DNA of 64,000 nucleotides from Simiduia agarivorans SA1 = DSM 21679 (GTDB taxonomy: Bacteria > Pseudomonadota > Gammaproteobacteria > Pseudomonadales > Cellvibrionaceae), in contig NC_018868.3 of NCBI RefSeq assembly GCF_000305785.2, forward strand, positions 2,266,001 through 2,330,000, written 5' to 3'. This document shows, one piece after another, positions 35,982 to 46,801 of the stretch. The position numbers were made by a program, and so were the translations under genes. The notes beneath the pieces are model-generated. The model did not search any database and was not told where the DNA came from. It saw only the letters and a list, made by a program, of their open reading frames with translations. How positions within the stretch are numbered: the stretch's first letter is position 1; every line of letters begins with the position of its first letter.

Positions 35982-36561
35982 TCGCTGGCCCGCGCGCGGG
36001 TTGCTGGCCATCGGCGCGCTGCTGATGGCCGCGCTGTGCTACCAGGTCATCACCGGGCCCACGGTATTTCTTGAGCAACTGACACTCGACAGCAAAGGCC
36101 TGCGCCTCTATCGCGATCGCCCCTTCACCGGTACGGCGGTGAGCTATCACGACAACGGCGCACTGCGTTCGGCACAGCAGTTCCGAGAGGGCCGGCGCCA
36201 CGGCTATTTGCGCGAGTGGTTTGAAGAGGGTCAGCTCGCTTTTGATGCCAGTTTTGCCCGGGGAGAACGTCACGGGTTAATGAAAAGCTGGTGGCGCAAC
36301 GGCAATCCGCGTTCATCCAGCTTTTACCTGCACAATCAGCTGGATGGCGAGTCCCTGCACTGGTACCGCACCGGTGAAAAGTTCAAACGGCTTTATTACC
36401 GGCAGGGTAAACCGGAAGGCCTGCAGCAGGGCTGGCGCCAGAACGGCAAGCTGTTCAGCAACTACGAATACCGCAATGGCCGGCTTTACGGCCTGAACAA
36501 AGCCAATTTATGCGTGGAATTAAACAATGAAGACATTGCTCAGTTTACTCAGCTTAACTAG
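35965..36561 (+). CDS. MORN-repeat (YwqK-like) membrane-anchored protein
   Basis: A 198-residue protein with one N-terminal membrane segment (LLAIGALLMAALCYQVI) and about four MORN-type repeats of the pattern NGxxxS-xxFxxGxxHGxxxxW (for example HDNGALRSAQQFREGRRHG and FARGERHGLMKSWW). Sequences like this are often labelled YwqK antitoxin, but no toxin gene is nearby. The ATG at 35965 gives the anchor cleanly; it overlaps the YHYH gene upstream and the SCO gene downstream (35 bp). Confidence 0.65.
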   Translation: MASVTDRWPARGLLAIGALLMAALCYQVITGPTVFLEQLTLDSKGLRLYRDRPFTGTAVSYHDNGALRSAQQFREGRRHGYLREWFEEGQLAFDASFARGERHGLMKSWWRNGNPRSSSFYLHNQLDGESLHWYRTGEKFKRLYYRQGKPEGLQQGWRQNGKLFSNYEYRNGRLYGLNKANLCVELNNEDIAQFTQLN

Positions 36562-37171
36562 CCTGCTGACCCTGCAGGCGATTGCCAGCGACACACTGCC
36601 CTTTTATCAGTCGGCAGATTTTACCCCGCATTGGTTGACACCCGATTCGAAAGCGGCGCAGCAATTCCACCGGATTCCTGCTTTCCGCTTTACCAATCAA
36701 TTCGGCGAAACGGTTACCGAGGCACTGGTTGATGGAAAAATTTACGTGGCAAATTTTTTCTTTACTACCTGCCCCGGCATTTGCCCTGCCATACGGTCAA
36801 AACTGGTAAAAGTTCACGAGGCATTTGCGCAGGATACCGGCGTGATGATTCTGTCCCACTCCATCCGTCCGCAGCATGATACCGTGGACATTCTGCAGGA
36901 CTATGCCAAACACAATGGCATTACGGGACGCCAGTGGCAACTGCTTACCGGTGACCGGGAGCGCACCTACCGGTTAGCGCGCGATGCCTATTTTGCCAAC
37001 GAAGATCTGGGTGAAGTGCAAAGCAGTGACGATTTTCTGCATACGGAAAACCTGCTGCTGATCGATCAGCACAGGCACATCCGGGGTGTGTACAACGGCC
37101 TGAATGCGGCCTCGGTGCAAAACCTGATTGACGACATTCACCGGCTCAAAGCCGAGTCGTCGAACTTGTAA
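36527..37171 (+). CDS. SCO1/SenC-family copper-binding protein
   Basis: A 214-residue exported thioredoxin-fold protein. The copper site is complete: CPGICP (CxxxC, about 85-89) and a distant histidine in DDFLHTENLLLID (about 168). SCO proteins deliver copper to cytochrome oxidase or protect against copper and redox stress. The gene is the last of a three-gene overlapping set and runs 34 bp into the 3' end of the convergent response-regulator gene. Confidence 0.88.
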   Translation: MKTLLSLLSLTSLLTLQAIASDTLPFYQSADFTPHWLTPDSKAAQQFHRIPAFRFTNQFGETVTEALVDGKIYVANFFFTTCPGICPAIRSKLVKVHEAFAQDTGVMILSHSIRPQHDTVDILQDYAKHNGITGRQWQLLTGDRERTYRLARDAYFANEDLGEVQSSDDFLHTENLLLIDQHRHIRGVYNGLNAASVQNLIDDIHRLKAESSNL

Positions 37172-37827
37172 CCGGCACCATAAATAGACCCGATCAGCTC
37201 AGTTTCCGGCTGCAGCAAAGCCAGTTTTTTGCGCAGCTTCTTCACGTGGCTGTCAATGGTCCGGTCCGACACGATGCGACGGTCGGGGTAGATGGTGTCC
37301 ATCAGATGGCTGCGGGACACAATCCGGCCCGGTCGCGCCATCAGGCAGGCCAATAGTTCAAATTCCACCTGGGTCAGCGTTTGTTCCTGCTCGCGCAGCC
37401 TCACACATAAACGCTCGCGGTCGAGGATAAATGTGGTTGCCGGCGCGGGGATCTCTGCCATCTGCTGCTGGCGCCGCAACACGGTTTTGATGCGCGCCAC
37501 CACTTCGCGCGCACTGAACGGCTTGCAGATATAATCGTCGGCGTGCAATTCCAGCCCCAACAGCCGATCAATTTCATCCACGCGGGCGGAAATCATCAAC
37601 ACCGGCACCTGCGAGAACTGACGGATTTCCTTCAGCAGCTGAAAGCCGTCTTTACCCGGCAACATCACATCCAGCGTCACGGCGGCCGGCTGGTGTTGTT
37701 GCACCCAGGCGATGACCTGATTGCCGTCCGCCAGGCTGTGTGCATCGAACCCTGACGCGGCCAGATAATCACATAACACTTCGGCCAGCGTCGGTTCGTC
37801 TTCCACTACCAGTATTTTAGGTTTCAT
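37138..37827 (-). CDS. OmpR-family response regulator
   Basis: A 229-residue regulator. Receiver domain about 1-118: acidic pair in VVEDEPT, phosphorylation aspartate in TLDVMLPGKDG (about 52), ISAR, and ADDYICKPFS with the lysine. A winged-helix domain fills about 130-225 (RIVSRSHLMDTIYPDRRIVSDRTIDSHVKKLRKKL). The ATG at 37827 lies within the kinase stop region, an 11-bp overlap. Likely targets are the related boxes at 35075 and 39319. Confidence 0.93.
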   Translation of the reverse strand: MKPKILVVEDEPTLAEVLCDYLAASGFDAHSLADGNQVIAWVQQHQPAAVTLDVMLPGKDGFQLLKEIRQFSQVPVLMISARVDEIDRLLGLELHADDYICKPFSAREVVARIKTVLRRQQQMAEIPAPATTFILDRERLCVRLREQEQTLTQVEFELLACLMARPGRIVSRSHLMDTIYPDRRIVSDRTIDSHVKKLRKKLALLQPETELIGSIYGAGYKFDDSALSR

Positions 37828-39232
37828 GGGTTGTTTTTCCGCCAAACACCATTGTCATTTTAATCCCGCCCAGGGCTGAAGCCGACGCACTCAGACTGCC
37901 CCCGTGCGCCTCCACAATGCGGCGGGCAATGGCCAGGCCCAGCCCGCTGCCACCGGTGCTGCGATTGCGCGAACTGTCGGCGCGGTAAAGGTGATCGAAC
38001 AAGCGGGGCAATTGCTCGGCGCTGACACCGGGTGCGCTGTCTTCTACGGTAAGAATAACCCCGCTGTTGTCGGCACGCAGGCGAACCTGAATACGGCCGG
38101 GCGGGTCGGTGTATTTAATGCTGTTGCCGAGCAGGTTTTGCAACAGCTGGTGCAAGCGCGCCGAATCGCCCGGCAGCATAATATCCGTCGGCCCATCGAA
38201 CGTCAGATCCAGCCCCCGGGCACCCGCCCAGGCCTGCATCTGGCGCACACAATCACTGCACAACTGATGCAGGTCCACCGGTTCACGTGGCGAATTGAAC
38301 GAATGAAATTCCGCAGACGCCGACGCGTTGAGGTCATCAATCAGTGTTGCCAGTCGTTCAATCGCCGCGTGCACCACCTGCAGATTGTCGCGTTGGATGG
38401 GCTGGATACCATCGAGCATGGCTTCGAGTTTAGCCATGGCCGCCGCCGTGGGCGTACGTAATTCATGGGAACTGTCGGCCAGCCATTGGCGACGGAAATT
38501 TTCTGTGTTCTGCAATGCCAGGCGCAGATCTTCGAGGTGCTGCGCCAGATCGCCAAATTCATCGGGGGCGAGCACCAGGCGGTCCGGCCGCGCCACAAGA
38601 TCACCGCCGGCCAGGCGCCGGATTTCCTGTTTGATACCGTCCAGGCGCCGGTTAAGGTAGCGCGCCATCAACAATGCCAGCGCGAGCGCCAGCAACAGTG
38701 CCACCGCCAGCGACCACCACTGTGCCTGCAGCTGACTTTCGTACAGGGTTTTCACCACCGCGTCAGCCAACGGCTCGCGCTGCGGTACGGCCAACCAGCC
38801 CACCGGGCGCCCGTCTTCTGAAGCCTTGATTGCGAGCAGCAATTGACCGGGAGGCAAGGGCTCGTGCGCCGGTGCGTTTCCCCGACCGCGGGGCGGGAAG
38901 ATAACCCGGCGCTCCGCATCCAGAATAAACAAGGGCATCATACGCATGGGTGGCCCCGGGCGGGCCTGTGGCTGTACATCCGTGTTACGCGTATGCGCAT
39001 CAAGCAAGGCATGCACTGCGCGACGATCCGCCAGCCACGGACGCCAACCACCCGCGCTGACATAGGCCGCGCCCAGTGCGTCGGCCAGTGGCTGGAAGGC
39101 GGCGCGCTGGCGGGCATCTTCAAATTGCGACAGATCGGCCCGCAGCTGCAGTTGCAAGGCATAGAGCACCCCGCTGAACGCAGCCACCAGCACCACTAGC
39201 AAGGCGATGAATAATTTGCGGCCTACGGACAT
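37817..39232 (-). CDS. Sensor histidine kinase
   Basis: A 471-residue membrane kinase. Two membrane segments (about 8-28 and 174-192) enclose a periplasmic sensor of about 145 residues containing a short proline-rich stretch. Then HAMP (about 193-245), HisKA with DSSHELRTPTAAAMAKLE (phospho-His about 256), and HATPase_c with NLLGNSIKYTD, DSAPGVSAEQLPRLFDHLYR and GGSGLGLAIARRIVEAHGG. Partner of the response regulator; the signal is not evident from the sequence. Confidence 0.93.
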   Translation of the reverse strand: MSVGRKLFIALLVVLVAAFSGVLYALQLQLRADLSQFEDARQRAAFQPLADALGAAYVSAGGWRPWLADRRAVHALLDAHTRNTDVQPQARPGPPMRMMPLFILDAERRVIFPPRGRGNAPAHEPLPPGQLLLAIKASEDGRPVGWLAVPQREPLADAVVKTLYESQLQAQWWSLAVALLLALALALLMARYLNRRLDGIKQEIRRLAGGDLVARPDRLVLAPDEFGDLAQHLEDLRLALQNTENFRRQWLADSSHELRTPTAAAMAKLEAMLDGIQPIQRDNLQVVHAAIERLATLIDDLNASASAEFHSFNSPREPVDLHQLCSDCVRQMQAWAGARGLDLTFDGPTDIMLPGDSARLHQLLQNLLGNSIKYTDPPGRIQVRLRADNSGVILTVEDSAPGVSAEQLPRLFDHLYRADSSRNRSTGGSGLGLAIARRIVEAHGGSLSASASALGGIKMTMVFGGKTTHET

Positions 39233-39318
39233 ACACTGCCAAGTCCAGAGAATGAAAAGGAGAGTCTACCGGGTACAAGCGGACGACCCCAGCGCCAGCC
39301 CCTGCGATTCCACATTTG

Positions 39319-39338
39319 TTTCACAATTTGTGCAACTT
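39319..39338. promoter_or_regulatory. TTTCACAA...TGCA box before the small secreted protein gene
   Basis: TTTCACAATTTGTGCAACTT is nearly palindromic (TTNCACAA/TTGTGNAA) and similar to 35075-35094. It lies between the kinase gene and the small secreted protein gene, so it could act on both directions. Confidence 0.5.
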
Positions 39339-39393
39339 TGCTGCGCCTGAGCACGCCATGATCAAGCCTCCATTTAACGCCGAGGATCAATCC

Positions 39394-39657
39394 ATGCGCA
39401 CCCCATTATGCCTATTCCTGTCATTCGCTATCAGTTCATTCGCATTGGCACAGCCATCGGACGGTGACAAGGGTAAACGCAAGCCGCCCGAAGAGGCGAT
39501 CACTGCCTGTGCCGATGCCAGCGAAGGTAGCCAGGTCAGCTTTACTCTGGCCAACGGAGACACCATCAACGGAACCTGCGTGAATCACCGGGGCCAGCTA
39601 CTGGCAATTCCGGACGAGCACCTGGCGCGGATGAAGCGGGAAAAAACCGGGGAATAA
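39394..39657 (+). CDS. Small secreted protein of unknown function
   Basis: An 87-residue protein with a signal peptide ([16 protein letters not shown]). The mature part has two cysteines (ITACADAS and NGTCVNHRG), probably a disulfide, in a small beta-rich domain ending [12 protein letters not shown]. Start at 39394 follows GAGGAT; the earlier ATG at 39316 lies in the shared box. Divergent from the kinase gene with a likely common regulatory site. Not recognised as a named family. Confidence 0.65.
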   Translation: MRTPLCLFLSFAISSFALAQPSDGDKGKRKPPEEAITACADASEGSQVSFTLANGDTINGTCVNHRGQLLAIPDEHLARMKREKTGE

Positions 39658-39770
39658 GCCCAGCATAGCCTGAAAAAACGCAATCGCTTGGCATGGCGTG
39701 GTCGCCACGGATATAATCTGATCGTTTGGACGCCCAATTAATCAGATACTTAAGTCCGCCGGAGACAGCC

Positions 39771-41498
<1,728 letters not shown>

Positions 41499-41514
41499 AA
41501 GCGATTTAAACGCC

Positions 41515-41566
41515 AGCAGTCTGTTGGTCCTCCCCGTGCACGCGAAAGGCTAATCAACAGACTGCT
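41515..41566 (+). terminator. Inverted repeat after the tandem PL7 gene
   Basis: A perfect 12-bp inverted repeat (41515-41526, core AGCAGTCTGTTG, and 41555-41566) with a 28-base loop, 17 bp past the stop. No T-run follows directly, so it may be a weak terminator or an RNA-stabilising hairpin. Confidence 0.4.
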
Positions 41567-41609
41567 AACACGAGTCGCACCCGCGCTTTTTTCGTATAAA
41601 CACGTACGT

Positions 41610-41765
41610 TCAGCGATTGATATCGCAGGCCTGTTGGGAACACGCGGCCAGAGCCGGCACATCAGCTACATCATTCATAAACAAATCATCTGTGGCCGCG
41701 TACAGCAGCAGGGATAACACCGCCACCACCAACAACATCAATTGCCATCCGGGAATCACTTTCAT
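41610..41765 (-). CDS. Small hydrophobic protein, 51 residues
   Basis: ATG at 41765 preceded by GAGGCTGACCT, a good ribosome site. The product has one membrane segment (LMLLVVAVLSLLLYAA, about 9-24) and a short tail with two cysteines (ALAACSQQACDINR). It lies downstream of a terminator (41835-41859), so it would need its own promoter in the 70-bp gap. Function unknown; it may be a small membrane peptide. Confidence 0.5.
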   Translation of the reverse strand: MKVIPGWQLMLLVVAVLSLLLYAATDDLFMNDVADVPALAACSQQACDINR

Positions 41766-41834
41766 AGGTCAGCCTCAGGGTCTGTTTCTCTCTCCTTGCT
41801 CCCGTGTATCCTTCCACGTCCTTTATCCTTAACC

Positions 41835-41859
41835 AAAAAAAGCCCGGCAATGCCGGGCT
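41835..41859 (-). terminator. Terminator of the PL6-like gene
   Basis: AGCCCGGCAATGCCGGGCT hairpin followed on the minus strand by seven T bases, 19 bp past the stop at 41878. Some T bases on the other side may make it work in both directions. Confidence 0.9.
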
Positions 41860-41877
41860 TTCTTACGGGCTTTCCGA

Positions 41878-44868
41878 TCAATCAGCGGTCCAGCTGCTAC
41901 CCGGACCGACCATGTCTTCGGAGATGTAGATCAACGCATCCAAATCCGCACCAATACCGGCATCGGGACCCGCTCCTTCAACCATGTTATTGGCATCCGG
42001 CGTGGTGAGCGTTGCGCCGTTTTCCGCGCCGAACAGGTTGCCATCCATGCCTTGCTTGAAGTTGAAAGAGCCGCTTTTAGACAAGGTGTCTGAGTAGATA
42101 TGCACATTGTCGTAGTCGGAGCTCGCCTCAATGGCACAATCATCTATGACCGCAGTACGGCCACTGCCGTTGGTGTTGCCATTAATCGAGTTAGCTGAGT
42201 CCTGGTTCGCAATCAACAGACCATCCACATCAATCACAATACTGGCCAAACCACAGTTTTTACTGCCGAACTGCAGCGCATACTGTGCGTTAACCACTGT
42301 GTTGTTACTGATGGTCAGCGTTTTATTGATGCTGCCATCAGCTATCACAGCGCCATTGCCGTCCCCAGTCAACACTTCGGAATTGACGAGCAGTGCCGCA
42401 CGCTGACTGGATGTGGTGCGAATGTTATTGATGTAGTTGTTGCTGATGGTGTGGCCCAATGGGGCGAACGAAATACCACCATCATCCTTATCATCGCCAG
42501 CAGAAATAATGATATTACTATCCACAGTTGAGCCAAAACCGTCTTCAAGTGCTATCTGGCCGGTGGAATTCACCACAGTATTATATCGGATCGTATTCCG
42601 GCTGGATTGCACTTTGATTAGTCGGCGGTCAACATTCACATTGCTGAACAGGTTATATTCAATCGTCGTCAGGCCATCTTCTTTACCATCAGAGGATGTA
42701 GAACGCCCCAACTGAATTGCGTAGCCCGATGAGTTGCGATTATCGATATCACCAGAAGGCAATGTGAAGTCCTTGAACAGGTTATAGCGGATGCTGTGAC
42801 CTTCGTTGTTATCCGGTGTATTGTTAACGTAGATGGTAATGGCAGAACCTTTTTGTTCGGCATTTTTTGCCGCAAATACGTTGCGCTCAATAACCGACTG
42901 AAAGCCTTTCAGAGATACATAATGATATTCACCCGAAGCATCTGCCTGACCGTTAAAGGTGTTGTTCGACAAAACCGCTCCGCTACCCTCCATATAGACA
43001 GAAGCCGGTCCCGTCGACGCACAACTGCTACCGCTCGATAGGCTTAAATCGTTGAAGGTCATGCCATCCAGTACCGAGCCCGCGCCTAACACGATACAGC
43101 TAGTACCGGAAACGATTGGCGCCTGCCCAGCAACCGCTTGCACTGTAACACCGTCGCCAATCGATAGCTCTGGCATATTGGCATAGTCGCCTGCCTGCAC
43201 ACCGATCACATCACCAGACGCGGCAGCACCAACGGCCGAGGCCAATTCGGCTTTATTGCTGACAAGCGCACTATAGACAATACCATCGGCAGAGGACGTC
43301 AGCGATTCATCAAAGCCATCATCATCGGTGTAACTTGCCGTTACAGAAATGGCGGCACCGACTTCAGCGGCTGTTAGTGTGTATGACGAAGCATTGGCAT
43401 TGGCGATCGCCTGCCCATCAGCCATCCACTGATAGCTTACGCTGCCACTGATACCGTTGGCATCGGTGGGCGCGGCAACGGTCAGTGCTTCACCAACCAC
43501 CAAAGTGCCCGATATCGCGCCGGCTACACCATCAAAATCTGTTGCATCCGTGGTCACTGCAGCGGTCGACGCGGAGGTCAGTTGTTCCGAGAAGCCTGCA
43601 TTATCGGTGTAGCTCGCGGTTACGCTCAGGGTTGAACCCAGAACCGCGGCAGTAATATTGTAACTGGCAGCGGTTTCGCCTGAGGCAGCCACACCATCAA
43701 CCAACCATTGATAGCTGACACTGCCCACCCCGTTGGCATCAGACACAATCGCCTGAAGGCTGGAGCCCACACTGGCAGAGCCCTGAATGGACACGGAGCC
43801 TTCAGTGTTCACAATACCAATAGAACCTGCCAACGCATCAAGCGCTGCCTGATTCAGGTTTGCCGCCACCGCGGAACTGGCAAGATCCATTTGAGCCGCG
43901 GCCAGATCCTGTAGTGTCTGCACAGAAAAACTTCCATCTTCAAGATCGCTTGCCAATGCAGACACGACGGCTGATGCGTCGCCGCTGGTATTTTCATCCA
44001 GCTGAGACACTAATGCCAATGCGGTTGCATAAAGGCCGGCAGCATCATTACCAATAGCACCGGCTTGCAAATCAGCAGGCGCTTGCGCGGTGATATCAAT
44101 GGTGACCGGAGCAGTTGCACCGGCTGGCACATATTCCAGCCCGAACCACTGCGCCACATCGTTGTTATAGGTGGTCAGCGCACTCAGCAATCCGGCCGCA
44201 TCAGCCAGTGCCAACTGGGTGGCAAGCTCGGTGAGTGGCGAAACCACAAAGTCCGCATCGCCATCCACATTGACTACGGCACGGGTGAGCGGCGCGGTCA
44301 GACTGGAGCCGGTCGCTTCATCGATGTAGGTGCCACCAGAACATTCAACCAAGGCGGGCCCCTGATATTCAACGCCCGCAAAGGTCAGCACACCGGAAGC
44401 CGTCATGCCCGAGCCCAGCGCTGTACCTTTTTCGCCGGTATCGGTCAGTGGAAACAGGCTGCAGCTGCCACCCTCTACCAGACCGTGCACGAAGGTCGCA
44501 TTAATAGTGAGTGAGGCGGGGACTGCGTCGGTTACAGTGGACGCGGTGGACTCACGCAGGCCGTTTTCACCCTGATAGCTCACTTTGACTTGCAGAGTCT
44601 GACCCACGTATTCATTGGTTACCGTGAAGGTGGCCGCATCCGCACCGGAAATAGCTGCACCATTGGCATACCAACCGTAAAGCACAGAATCCGCCACTAC
44701 GCCGTCGGCATCACTGACCGTGGCCGTCAACACATCACCCACACTGGGCGATCCGGTAAAGCCCGAGATTTCCACAGACCCAGGCGTATTGCTGTAGCTG
44801 TTATCACCACCACCGCACGCCGTCAGTGCGGCACCAATGGCCAGGGTAAGTAACGTTTTCTGAAACAT
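41878..44868 (-). CDS. PL6-like beta-helix lipoprotein with Ig-like repeats, catalytic residues replaced
   Basis: A 996-residue lipoprotein (signal ending LTACGGGD). An Ig-like repeat (about 30-120) is followed by an unassigned part (about 125-345) and two more Ig-like repeats of the SYQW...VTASYTD type (about 350-540). The C-terminal 450 residues form a chondroitinase-B-like parallel beta-helix, as in PL6 alginate lyases. In PL6 the catalytic strand reads EVEIISVKS and later LTLRHGN. Here the aligned stretches are DRRLIKVQS (about 744) and IALEDGF (about 770), so the Glu, Lys and Arg of the active site are not kept. It may bind alginate without cutting it, or use other chemistry. Confidence 0.82.
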   Translation of the reverse strand: MFQKTLLTLAIGAALTACGGGDNSYSNTPGSVEISGFTGSPSVGDVLTATVSDADGVVADSVLYGWYANGAAISGADAATFTVTNEYVGQTLQVKVSYQGENGLRESTASTVTDAVPASLTINATFVHGLVEGGSCSLFPLTDTGEKGTALGSGMTASGVLTFAGVEYQGPALVECSGGTYIDEATGSSLTAPLTRAVVNVDGDADFVVSPLTELATQLALADAAGLLSALTTYNNDVAQWFGLEYVPAGATAPVTIDITAQAPADLQAGAIGNDAAGLYATALALVSQLDENTSGDASAVVSALASDLEDGSFSVQTLQDLAAAQMDLASSAVAANLNQAALDALAGSIGIVNTEGSVSIQGSASVGSSLQAIVSDANGVGSVSYQWLVDGVAASGETAASYNITAAVLGSTLSVTASYTDNAGFSEQLTSASTAAVTTDATDFDGVAGAISGTLVVGEALTVAAPTDANGISGSVSYQWMADGQAIANANASSYTLTAAEVGAAISVTASYTDDDGFDESLTSSADGIVYSALVSNKAELASAVGAAASGDVIGVQAGDYANMPELSIGDGVTVQAVAGQAPIVSGTSCIVLGAGSVLDGMTFNDLSLSSGSSCASTGPASVYMEGSGAVLSNNTFNGQADASGEYHYVSLKGFQSVIERNVFAAKNAEQKGSAITIYVNNTPDNNEGHSIRYNLFKDFTLPSGDIDNRNSSGYAIQLGRSTSSDGKEDGLTTIEYNLFSNVNVDRRLIKVQSSRNTIRYNTVVNSTGQIALEDGFGSTVDSNIIISAGDDKDDGGISFAPLGHTISNNYINNIRTTSSQRAALLVNSEVLTGDGNGAVIADGSINKTLTISNNTVVNAQYALQFGSKNCGLASIVIDVDGLLIANQDSANSINGNTNGSGRTAVIDDCAIEASSDYDNVHIYSDTLSKSGSFNFKQGMDGNLFGAENGATLTTPDANNMVEGAGPDAGIGADLDALIYISEDMVGPGSSWTAD

Positions 44869-44947
44869 GGTAGGTCCTCTTTTTTATTGCTATTTATTTT
44901 TTGAGCGACTGTTCGCTGCTCATTGCTCTTACGCCGGCGCGCGCAAC

Positions 44948-46294
44948 TCAGGGTTGCGCAGTACCGTGCGACGTTTCCAGGCGATAAAATGTCGCTTGCA
45001 CGAAGTCGTCTGCATTACCGGTGTTATTCTGGTTGTAGACACCGGCCTTGAAGTACATGTAGTCGTCACTCACGTCGTAGCCGGATTGACTCATGTCCAC
45101 CTCTGTCTGACCGCGCAGTTCATCTCCCACATAGATTTCAACGCGCAGGCTGTTGCCCTTAGCGTCAATCACGTAGGAAAACTTTTCATCCAGCGCGATG
45201 CCGTTAGCCGGATCTTCAGCGTTGTCCTTGCGACTGCCAATCAGGTCGATAAATATTTCGTCGCCGTGGCCGCGCGAGGGCTCATGGGCCATATACACAG
45301 ATCCCCGGGTGTTGTTGGGTAATTTGCGGTAGTAGAGTCGGATTGGTTCATCCTTGTCGGCATGAATCTGACCGATAATGACCCGGCCTACTTGATTGGG
45401 GGCGCCGGTTACCGTGACATAATTGACTGCCAGCGTTGCCTCCATGCGGCCATCGACGGCGCCGGCAATCCGCTGCGCGCGCGGCGGCGCACTGGAAAAC
45501 ACCCAATTGTTTTTGTTGGGCCCGCCAGTAGCTTTGGTCTTGATGGATTTATCGCCGCGCCGGAGCATGCCGCGCAATTCACTGCGGGTAAATTTCGTAT
45601 TAGCAGAGGTACGGCCGCCTTTATTGGGCGCGCGGAAAGTCATACCGCCATCCCAACGGGTAAAGAAATACAGCTCGTCCTCAAAGCCATTCGCCAGTTC
45701 CCACTCGTAGTAAATATCGCCGATACCATCGCCGTCATCATCGCGCGGCGTGCTCAGATACCAGCCGAGCAGATCAAAATTGCGGCCCGGAGGGAGGTCG
45801 GGAGACAAGCCGGTACCGCCTTCACTTTTCGGCTGAATAGCTGCCGCCAAGGGCGCGCCGGCGTGCTCAGCCAATGAGAAAGAAAAGTCGTCAAAGCGGC
45901 CTTCGGTGCCGGCGTATGAAGCAAACACAATGGCCTGAGTGGCCCCCTGACTGTCGAACACCACTGACAATTCTTCCCAATCGCGGGTCTTGCGTTCTGG
46001 CTGATCAAAATACATCTGGCCGTCCACTTTCACACCCAGCGTCCCGGCGCCAAGTACGCGCGCCGTAAGCTGGTAACGGGTGTCAGGCGTGACGGAGACC
46101 AAACGGCCCACATAACTTCCGGGCTTGGTCAGTTTGACGGAGTGCTTGCCGGTGTAGGCCTTGTCGGAAATCGATAACCCCTCGCCCTGGGGCTGCCAAC
46201 CTTCCCAGCCCTGCTCAAAGCCCGGGTTAACCAGCTCATTGGCGCACAATTCAGAAGACAACAACAACGCGGCCAGACCAAGGGTTTTTCTCAT
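44948..46294 (-). CDS. Alginate lyase, PL7/PL18 superfamily, with N-terminal binding domain
   Basis: A 448-residue secreted enzyme (signal MRKTLGLAALLLSSELCA). Residues about 20-145 form a CBM4/16-like jelly roll (ELVNPGFEQGWEGWQPQG). The lyase domain, about 165-445, carries FTRSELRGMLRRGD, IIGQIHADKDEPIRLYYRK and DYMYFKAGVYNQNNTG. The LYYRKLPNN wording and length point to PL18 rather than classical PL7, but I cannot separate the two with certainty. Next in line after the enzyme at 46802-48622 on the same strand. Confidence 0.87.
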   Translation of the reverse strand: MRKTLGLAALLLSSELCANELVNPGFEQGWEGWQPQGEGLSISDKAYTGKHSVKLTKPGSYVGRLVSVTPDTRYQLTARVLGAGTLGVKVDGQMYFDQPERKTRDWEELSVVFDSQGATQAIVFASYAGTEGRFDDFSFSLAEHAGAPLAAAIQPKSEGGTGLSPDLPPGRNFDLLGWYLSTPRDDDGDGIGDIYYEWELANGFEDELYFFTRWDGGMTFRAPNKGGRTSANTKFTRSELRGMLRRGDKSIKTKATGGPNKNNWVFSSAPPRAQRIAGAVDGRMEATLAVNYVTVTGAPNQVGRVIIGQIHADKDEPIRLYYRKLPNNTRGSVYMAHEPSRGHGDEIFIDLIGSRKDNAEDPANGIALDEKFSYVIDAKGNSLRVEIYVGDELRGQTEVDMSQSGYDVSDDYMYFKAGVYNQNNTGNADDFVQATFYRLETSHGTAQP

Positions 46295-46354
46295 TACCTA
46301 CTACACCTGCTTTCTTATTACCCAAACCGGATACAGGCCGGCCAGGGAATCTTT

Positions 46355-46410
46355 TATCTGATACCAAACCATAACATGGGACCTATGTATCAGATCAATA
46401 CATCTGACAT
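46355..46410. promoter_or_regulatory. TCTGAT/ATCAGA operators of the alginate locus
   Basis: Three copies of the core (TATCTGATACC at 46355, GTATCAGATC at 46387, ACATCTGACAT at 46400) lie 60-120 bp before the ATG at 46294. The rest of this 507-bp gap (46411-46700) is AT-rich with nothing recognised. Confidence 0.6.
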
Positions 46411-46704
46411 ATAATTTATTGAAATAAGGTAGTAAAAAAGCGCTTATAAATGCCGTAGACAGGGGCTAACACGCCATTTAACTAACTGATAAATAAGCTT
46501 ATTATTAAATTTCACGCCTTATTTGCGAAACACCCGAAATAATCCAGCCATCTGATCAATTACAGCAATCAAGCGGCGTAATTTGGTCAGCAAGCGCACA
46601 TTTTCGGGTTATTTGCCCTATCACTGGTTGACTAACGGGTCAGATTTCTTCCGCAAGAAATACGCAGCCCTGGGCCTCTAACCTACTACTGCTGGCAAGC
46701 ATGC

Positions 46705-46730
46705 AAAAAAAAGCGCCGCTTAAGCGGCGC
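46705..46730 (-). terminator. Terminator of the CBM32 alginate lyase gene
   Basis: GCGCCGCTTAAGCGGCGC hairpin followed on the minus strand by eight T bases, 72 bp past the stop at 46802. Confidence 0.9.
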
Positions 46731-46801
46731 ATAAGGTGCAAAACGATCCGAATTGATCGGGAGAGATCAGTGTCGTCTACACACGAGGGAACACCACACA
46801 A

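Noticed and set aside
35965..36561. Toxin-antitoxin system based on YwqK-like similarity.
   Set aside because: No toxin gene is adjacent; the neighbours are YHYH and SCO proteins, and the MORN repeats alone do not show an antitoxin.
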